From DATBDE01 sp036270095 (GTDB taxonomy: Bacteria; Actinomycetota; Thermoleophilia; Solirubrobacterales; Solirubrobacteraceae): DNA of 64,000 nt. Where the stretch lies: NCBI GenBank assembly GCA_036270095.1, contig DATBDE010000034.1:50166-114165 (forward strand). The letters are read 5' to 3'. Under the pieces are notes generated by a model. It ran no database searches. It saw only the letters and a list, made by a program, of their open reading frames with translations, and had not been told where the DNA came from. Within the stretch, counting starts at the first letter, position 1. Each line of letters starts with the position of its first letter. The translations under genes and the position numbers were made by a program. Below are positions 59,519-64,000 of the stretch, in pieces.

Positions 59519-59977
59519 ATGTCAACCCGCCTCCCCCACACCTCCGCCCGCACCAGGCCCGAGAACCTCGCGATCCTCCTGCGCGAACCGTTCCGGGTCG
59601 GCACCGAGCGCTTGCATCGCCGCTTCGCCGAGCGCGGCCATCCCGACATCCGCGCCCCGCACGGCAACGTCATGCAGTTCCTCGACGACGGCGGTACGCG
59701 GGTCAGCGTGCTGGCCGAGCGCGCCCAGATGACCAAGCAGTCAATGGCCGAGCTGGTCACGCACCTGGAGCGCCTCGGCTATGTCGAGCGGGTGCCGGAC
59801 CCCAGCGACCGCCGGGCCAAGCTCGTGCGCGCCACCCCGCGCGGGCGCGAGCTCTACGTGATCGCCCGCGAGGTCGTGGCCGAGATCGAGGCCGAATGGA
59901 CGCAGCGGCTGGGCAAGGCCAAGATGCGCCAGCTGCGGGCCCTGCTCGAGGAGCTCAACGCCGGCCTGGAGCCGTGA
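59519..59977 (+). CDS. MarR-family transcriptional regulator
   Basis: A 152-residue winged-helix dimer. The recognition region is RVSVLAERAQMTKQSMAELVTHLERLGYVERVPDPSDRRAKLV, which carries the D-x-R-x-K wing. Members respond to phenolic or oxidative ligands. Paired palindromes occupy its promoter and that of the divergent cupin gene. The ATG is at 59519 and the next gene overlaps its stop (GTGA). Confidence 0.9.
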   Translation: MSTRLPHTSARTRPENLAILLREPFRVGTERLHRRFAERGHPDIRAPHGNVMQFLDDGGTRVSVLAERAQMTKQSMAELVTHLERLGYVERVPDPSDRRAKLVRATPRGRELYVIAREVVAEIEAEWTQRLGKAKMRQLRALLEELNAGLEP

Positions 59978-60336
59978 GCCGCACCGACCCGCACGCCGTC
60001 GAGCCCGGCTACCCGACCGAGAGCGCCCGGGTCATGCGCGACCCCTCCGAGATCGCGCGCTTCTACGACCGCTGCAGCGACCTCATGCGCGCCCTGCTCG
60101 ACGCCCTCGCCGCCTTCCCCGAAGAACCGCGGCCGTTCCCCGAGGTCGAGGACGCGATGGGCTGGCCGCGCCGGCGCATCTCCTCGGTGCTCGGCGGCGT
60201 CTACCGCCTGCGCCAGGGCGAGTTCGCGGGCCGTCGGCCCTACCACTTCCTCGCGCCCCGCCTCACCGTCTCCCGGCGGTGGGAGATCTGGATGGACGCC
60301 GCGCAGGCCGAGGCCGTCCGCCGCGAGCACGCCTAG
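59974..60336 (+). CDS. DUF6416-like winged-helix protein
   Basis: A 120-residue protein starting GTG 59974, coupled to marR by GTGA. VMRDPSEIARFYDRCSDLMRALL and EVEDAMGWPRRRISSVLGGVY look like a small DNA-binding winged helix; the family name (DUF6416) is my best recollection and not certain. It may be a co-regulator of the cupin/marR locus. Confidence 0.55.
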   Translation: MSRTDPHAVEPGYPTESARVMRDPSEIARFYDRCSDLMRALLDALAAFPEEPRPFPEVEDAMGWPRRRISSVLGGVYRLRQGEFAGRRPYHFLAPRLTVSRRWEIWMDAAQAEAVRREHA

Positions 60337-60403
60337 CTCTCGCGTAGGCGCCCGCGATCCGATAGGACGGGGGCATGGATGCCTCCATGTACCTGAGCGC
60401 CTG

Positions 60404-61588
60404 ATGGACCGGGCCGCCGCGGCGCGGGCATGGCTGGAGCCGCGGGCCGAGCCGATGGCCGCGCTGCTCGAGGCGCTGGTTGCCATCGACACCCAGAACC
60501 CACCCGGCCGCGGCCTGGGACGCTGTGGGCGCGCGCTGCGCGACGCGATGGCAGAACTCGACCTCGCCCCGGAGCTGCTCGCGCTGCCGCCGCGCGGCGA
60601 ACTCGAGGAGCCGTGCGTCGTGCGCGGCGGCGTCGGCGACGGCCCCGAGACCGTCTACTTCCACGGGCACTTCGACGTCGTCCCGGTGCAGGACGCGGCG
60701 CAGCTGCGACCGCAACGGTGCGACGGCCGGGTGCTCGGGCGCGGCACCGCCGACATGAAGGGCGGGCTGGTGAGCATGCTCTACGGCGCCCTGGCCGCAC
60801 GCGAGCTCGGCCTCCTCGACGGCCGCCGCATCGTCTTCCACTTCGTCTGCGACGAGGAGACCGGCAGCGCTGCGGGCTCCGGCCACCTGCGCGGCGCCGG
60901 CCTGATCGACCCCGACGCGCTGGCCATGCTCACCGCCGAGCCCACGGGCGGCGTGGTCTGGCCGTCCTCGCGCGGCGCGATCACCCTGCGGGTGGGCGTG
61001 CGCGGGCGCGAGGCCCACGTCGGGCAGGCCAACCTCGGCGTCAACGCGTTCGAGGCCATGGTCCGCGTGGCCGCGCCCCTCGCGGACCTCGCCGAGCGGC
61101 TGCTGGAGACGCGCCGCTCGATGCTCGTGGTCGGCGGCGCCGCGGGCAGCGGCGCGAACTTCAACGTCGTGCCGGGGTGGGCGTGGTTCTCGGTCGACCG
61201 TCGCTTCAACCCCGACGAGAACCTCGAGGCCGAGCTCGCGCGCCTGACCGACGCGATCGCGCAAGCGGCGGCCGACGCCCGCGCCGACGTCGACGTCGAC
61301 GTGCTGCAGCGCGCGCCCTCGGCCGGCACCGACCCCGAGCACCCCGCCGCGGCCGTCCTGGCCCGCTGCGTCGAGCAGGTCGAGGGCGCCGCTCCGGTCT
61401 TCGCGCTGTGCCCGGGCACGCTGGAGATCCGCTGGTACGCGCAGCTGGGGATTCCGGCCTTCGCCTACGGCGCCGGCGGGCTCGACGTCGCCCACGGCCC
61501 GCACGAGTTCATCGACGAGGCGGCGATGCGCCGCTGCGCGGCCGTCTACGCGCTGTTCGCGGGCACGGTCGAGCGCCCGACGCCGTAG
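60404..61588 (+). CDS. M20-family metallopeptidase/deacylase (ArgE/DapE type)
   Basis: A 394-residue di-zinc hydrolase. The metal site is intact: YFHGHFDVVP (His, Asp), GRGTADMKGG (Asp), VCDEETGS (catalytic and metal Glu), TAEPTGG (Glu) and a late GGLDVAHGPHEF (His). The dimerisation domain lies at about residues 190-300 (GREAHVGQANLGVNAFEAM). Substrates in the family include N-acyl amino acids and succinyl-diaminopimelate. It converges on the Lrp-type gene with a 43-base overlap. Confidence 0.9.
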   Translation: MDRAAAARAWLEPRAEPMAALLEALVAIDTQNPPGRGLGRCGRALRDAMAELDLAPELLALPPRGELEEPCVVRGGVGDGPETVYFHGHFDVVPVQDAAQLRPQRCDGRVLGRGTADMKGGLVSMLYGALAARELGLLDGRRIVFHFVCDEETGSAAGSGHLRGAGLIDPDALAMLTAEPTGGVVWPSSRGAITLRVGVRGREAHVGQANLGVNAFEAMVRVAAPLADLAERLLETRRSMLVVGGAAGSGANFNVVPGWAWFSVDRRFNPDENLEAELARLTDAIAQAAADARADVDVDVLQRAPSAGTDPEHPAAAVLARCVEQVEGAAPVFALCPGTLEIRWYAQLGIPAFAYGAGGLDVAHGPHEFIDEAAMRRCAAVYALFAGTVERPTP

Positions 61589-62580
61589 GCGCCCGCGGTG
61601 CTCTTGTAGAGGAGCTTGAGGAACGGGAAGGTCTCGACCTGGGCGATGCCCTCGACCGCGCCGACGTCCTTGGTCAGCGTCTCCAGCAGCTCGTCGCCGT
61701 CCCGGCATACGAGCTCGCCGATGAGGTCGAACGGGCCCGACGGCACGAGCACGTAGTCAATTGCCGGGATGCGGCCGAGCCCGCGCGCCACCGTCGCGCG
61801 ATCGGCGTCGCGATCGAGGACCAGGCCGATCCACGCCATCGCGTCGTAGCCGAGGTTGATCGGATTCCCTACTGCGATGACCTTCAGGACGTTCTGCTCC
61901 ACCAGCGTCGCGTAGCGGGTGGAGACGAGCCGCTCAGAGACGCCCAGGTGCTGCCCGATGGTTCGGAACGAGGCGCGTCCGTCCTGCTCGAGCTCGCGGA
62001 TGATGCCGATGTCCAGCGGGTCGAACTCGCGCGGCCGTCCCTTCACCCCGGCGCCGTTCACCGGAACCCCGTGCGGGGTCTCGAGCAGGAACCACTGGAA
62101 CTGCTGGTGTGCGAGTGACAGGTAGATGTACGACTCCAGCCGCTCCACCCCGTCCAGCGCGCGCAGCGAAGTGAGAATCGGCTCGAGGTCGGCAGAGGTC
62201 GGACACGACACCTCCGCGATCACGTTGAACCGCCCCGAGCTCACCACCAGGTAGTCGACGGCGTCGACCTTCAGGAGAGCGTCGGCGACGGCCTCGATCA
62301 GCGCCGGCCGGACGTTCAGCCCGAGCCAGGCCATGCAGTCAAGCCCGACCACGCGCGGGTCCGCAACCGCGGTGATCGCGAACATGTCGTCGTCGGTCAG
62401 CGTCTTGACCCGGCGGCGGACGTGCGCCTCCGACACCCCCAGCCGGTCGGCCACCGTGGTGAACGGGGTGCGACCGTCGCGCTGGAGCTCGGCGAAGATC
62501 GCGCGGTCCTGCGAGCTCAGGCGATCCGGGCGCTGGCGCTGCCTGGATGTCGTCGACTGTCCGGCCACGGCCGCGGACAT
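61546..62580 (-). CDS. Tandem Lrp/AsnC-type transcriptional regulator
   Basis: A 344-residue protein with two complete Lrp/AsnC units in one chain: HTH 1 (AIFAELQRDGRTPFTTVADR, LGVSEAHVRRRVKTL) and RAM-like domain 1, then HTH 2 (DIGIIRELEQDGRASFRTIG, LGVSERLVSTRYATL) and RAM domain 2. Ordinary Lrp is a 150-residue dimer; this fusion is a built-in dimer. Ligands are usually amino acids. It lies 53 bases downstream of the amidinotransferase-like gene and converges on the M20 gene. Confidence 0.88.
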   Translation of the reverse strand: MSAAVAGQSTTSRQRQRPDRLSSQDRAIFAELQRDGRTPFTTVADRLGVSEAHVRRRVKTLTDDDMFAITAVADPRVVGLDCMAWLGLNVRPALIEAVADALLKVDAVDYLVVSSGRFNVIAEVSCPTSADLEPILTSLRALDGVERLESYIYLSLAHQQFQWFLLETPHGVPVNGAGVKGRPREFDPLDIGIIRELEQDGRASFRTIGQHLGVSERLVSTRYATLVEQNVLKVIAVGNPINLGYDAMAWIGLVLDRDADRATVARGLGRIPAIDYVLVPSGPFDLIGELVCRDGDELLETLTKDVGAVEGIAQVETFPFLKLLYKSTAGAYGVGRSTVPANSA

Positions 62581-62633
62581 GCTACGCGCGGAGGGAGCGC
62601 GCCTCCGCGGCCGGGCCGGTGTCGACGCGGTGC

Positions 62634-63986
62634 TCAGGCGCCGCGTGCGAGCGACCCCTCGCGCCGCGCGGCCCTGCCGTTGGCCGAGCCGTTGCGCGAG
62701 GCGTGGCCGTCGAGCGACATGCCGTCGAGGGAGTAGTCCCAGTCCCACGCGGGCCGCGACCAGTCCTTCGTCCACTCGGGCACCACGAACTCCGGCGCGA
62801 TGGTCTCGAACGGCGTCTCCAGGAGCATCTCGCAGACCGGGCCGGGGTCACGGCGGAGCTGACAGGTCGAGCAGTGCACCGCGCCGCCCGCCTTCATGCT
62901 CTCGCTCATCTCGGTGGGCACGACGGTGATGCCGGCCTCTTCCATCTTCTTGATGGTCCGCGGCGCCCCGTTGGTGGGACACATCACGACCCCCGGCTCG
63001 AGCACCACCATGTTGTAGACGCCGGACAGGTACTCGTCACTCGGCACCTCGATGAGCTTGTAGCCGATGCGCTCGAAGAACTTCACCGTGGTGAAGCTGG
63101 TGTACGGCGGATAGATGACGGCGACGCCGATGTCGGGAATGCCGACCACCATGTCCACGTGCGACGTGCCGCCGGAGGGGAACGCGGTCTCCTCGTAGTG
63201 CCCCGCGGTGGGGATCTGGATCAGCTTGGCGTCGGACATCTCGAACACCTGCTTGAGCTGTCGGGCGCCCTCGAGGTTCATGATCGTGCCGTCGGAGACC
63301 AGCATGTGGTGGTTGTCCAGCCACACCTCGCCGCCGAGCTCGGCCACGCCGAGCCCGCGCACGGTGTAGATGATCGGGATGTCGAGCAGGGCGAGGGCCT
63401 TCTGCCACACCGGCTCGCGGCCTTTCTGGGCGCCGAAGTAGCCCGCGCGCGGGATGATGATCCCGCCGTTGATGCACCATGCCGCGTCGGTCGCGGCCCA
63501 GAACCACCGCGTGTACCCGTACGGCCCGAAGACCGCGTCGGGGACGACGACCTCGTGTACGAGCACGCCGGCGTCGCGGTAGTGCTCCTTCATCGTCTCG
63601 TACTGCTGGTGCCACAGGTCGAGGTCGGGGCGGTCGGGCTCCCACTGCTCCATGTAGGCGGCGGTGTCGCGGTAGAAGACGTCGCGCACCTCGTTCTCCG
63701 GCGGCACCGTGAGCATGATCTCGCGCAGCTTCCCGACGCCCTGGTTGCCCCACTTCTTGCCCCACAGCGGCTCGAGTTCCTGCTCGTAGCTGACCTGGTC
63801 GTGGAACACCCACGACTTGGTGGCGCGGCCGGGCTCGAAGGTGGGATCGTTCTCCAGGCGCCGCGCGTGCTCGGCGTCGAGCTCCTCCGGCGACATGGCA
63901 GCGACGCCGGGCGGGTTGCTCGGGACCTCGTCGGCCTCGATGGTGACGCGGATCTCCCCGGTATCAAGCTTCTCGACTGCCGACAC
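62634..63986 (-). CDS. Amidinotransferase/arginine-deiminase-family enzyme
   Basis: A 450-residue member of the guanidine-modifying (beta-beta-alpha-beta)5 superfamily. The catalytic His is in GGTSHVDMVVG and the nucleophile Cys in GGAVHCSTCQL; LGGEVWLDNHHMLV and AATDAAWCINGGIIIP are part of the core. It could be an amidinotransferase or a dimethylarginine-like hydrolase. The start is GTG 63986 behind AAAGGAGA, 14 bases before the window edge. It is probably in an operon with the tandem Lrp regulator. Confidence 0.85.
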   Translation of the reverse strand: MSAVEKLDTGEIRVTIEADEVPSNPPGVAAMSPEELDAEHARRLENDPTFEPGRATKSWVFHDQVSYEQELEPLWGKKWGNQGVGKLREIMLTVPPENEVRDVFYRDTAAYMEQWEPDRPDLDLWHQQYETMKEHYRDAGVLVHEVVVPDAVFGPYGYTRWFWAATDAAWCINGGIIIPRAGYFGAQKGREPVWQKALALLDIPIIYTVRGLGVAELGGEVWLDNHHMLVSDGTIMNLEGARQLKQVFEMSDAKLIQIPTAGHYEETAFPSGGTSHVDMVVGIPDIGVAVIYPPYTSFTTVKFFERIGYKLIEVPSDEYLSGVYNMVVLEPGVVMCPTNGAPRTIKKMEEAGITVVPTEMSESMKAGGAVHCSTCQLRRDPGPVCEMLLETPFETIAPEFVVPEWTKDWSRPAWDWDYSLDGMSLDGHASRNGSANGRAARREGSLARGA

Positions 63987-64000
63987 GGGCTATCTCCTTT

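Overview
The window is a very GC-rich bacterial chromosome segment. Genes are tightly packed, ATGA or GTGA start/stop overlaps are common, GTG starts are frequent, and several messages look leaderless. The family content suggests an actinobacterium: an MmyB-type regulator, an RsbW-like kinase, LuxR and ArsR regulators, ChrB, a DtxR-type iron box, a PQQ-associated cupredoxin of mycobacterial type, and an S33 peptidase. A deep soil lineage such as Thermoleophilia is my best guess. That placement is inference; no rRNA, tRNA, CRISPR array or transposase is visible.

Layout. 1-7.4 kb: a frameshifted secreted lipase-like gene, an XseB-like protein, nusB and efp, then two gene modules bounded by three direct copies of the efp 5' end. 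7.4-24.7 kb is accessory: a LodA/LodB quinoprotein oxidase pair, a LuxR regulator, a CDF metal exporter with its ArsR/CadC repressor, an arsenic locus (phosphoesterase, arsR, arsM), HugZ under an iron box, a DapA-like aldolase, stress and envelope genes, a P-type ATPase, chrB, a cupin and an R2-like di-metal protein.

24.7-52.2 kb is the centrepiece, an apparently coherent methanol and formaldehyde oxidation island. On the minus strand lie a short-chain reductase, a pterin dehydratase, a DHPS-related protein, a degenerate cupredoxin, a lanthanide-type XoxF methanol dehydrogenase, an MntP-like metal exporter and a complete pqqABCDE set. Next come genes for tetrahydromethanopterin (H4MPT) and methanofuran cofactors (CitG-like, ATP-grasp, DUF447, mptG, mfnB, mfnE, mfnF-like, HisA-like, mptN, pabAB, pabC) together with the H4MPT pathway enzymes mch, fhcCDAB, fae and mtdB, and a DUF1464 protein. 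The proposed flow is methanol -> formaldehyde (XoxF/PQQ) -> methylene-H4MPT (Fae) -> methenyl (MtdB) -> formyl (Mch) -> formate (FhcABCD). Formate dehydrogenase, mptA/folE2, mfnA, mfnC, mfnD and a classical dihydromethanopterin reductase are not in the window.

52.2-64 kb: proline dehydrogenase, small unknown proteins, SnoaL/SRPBCC/VOC proteins, a thiolase, an FAD oxidoreductase, a MarR regulator with a paired operator and a divergent cupin, an M20 peptidase, a tandem Lrp regulator and an amidinotransferase/deiminase-family enzyme that reaches the right edge.
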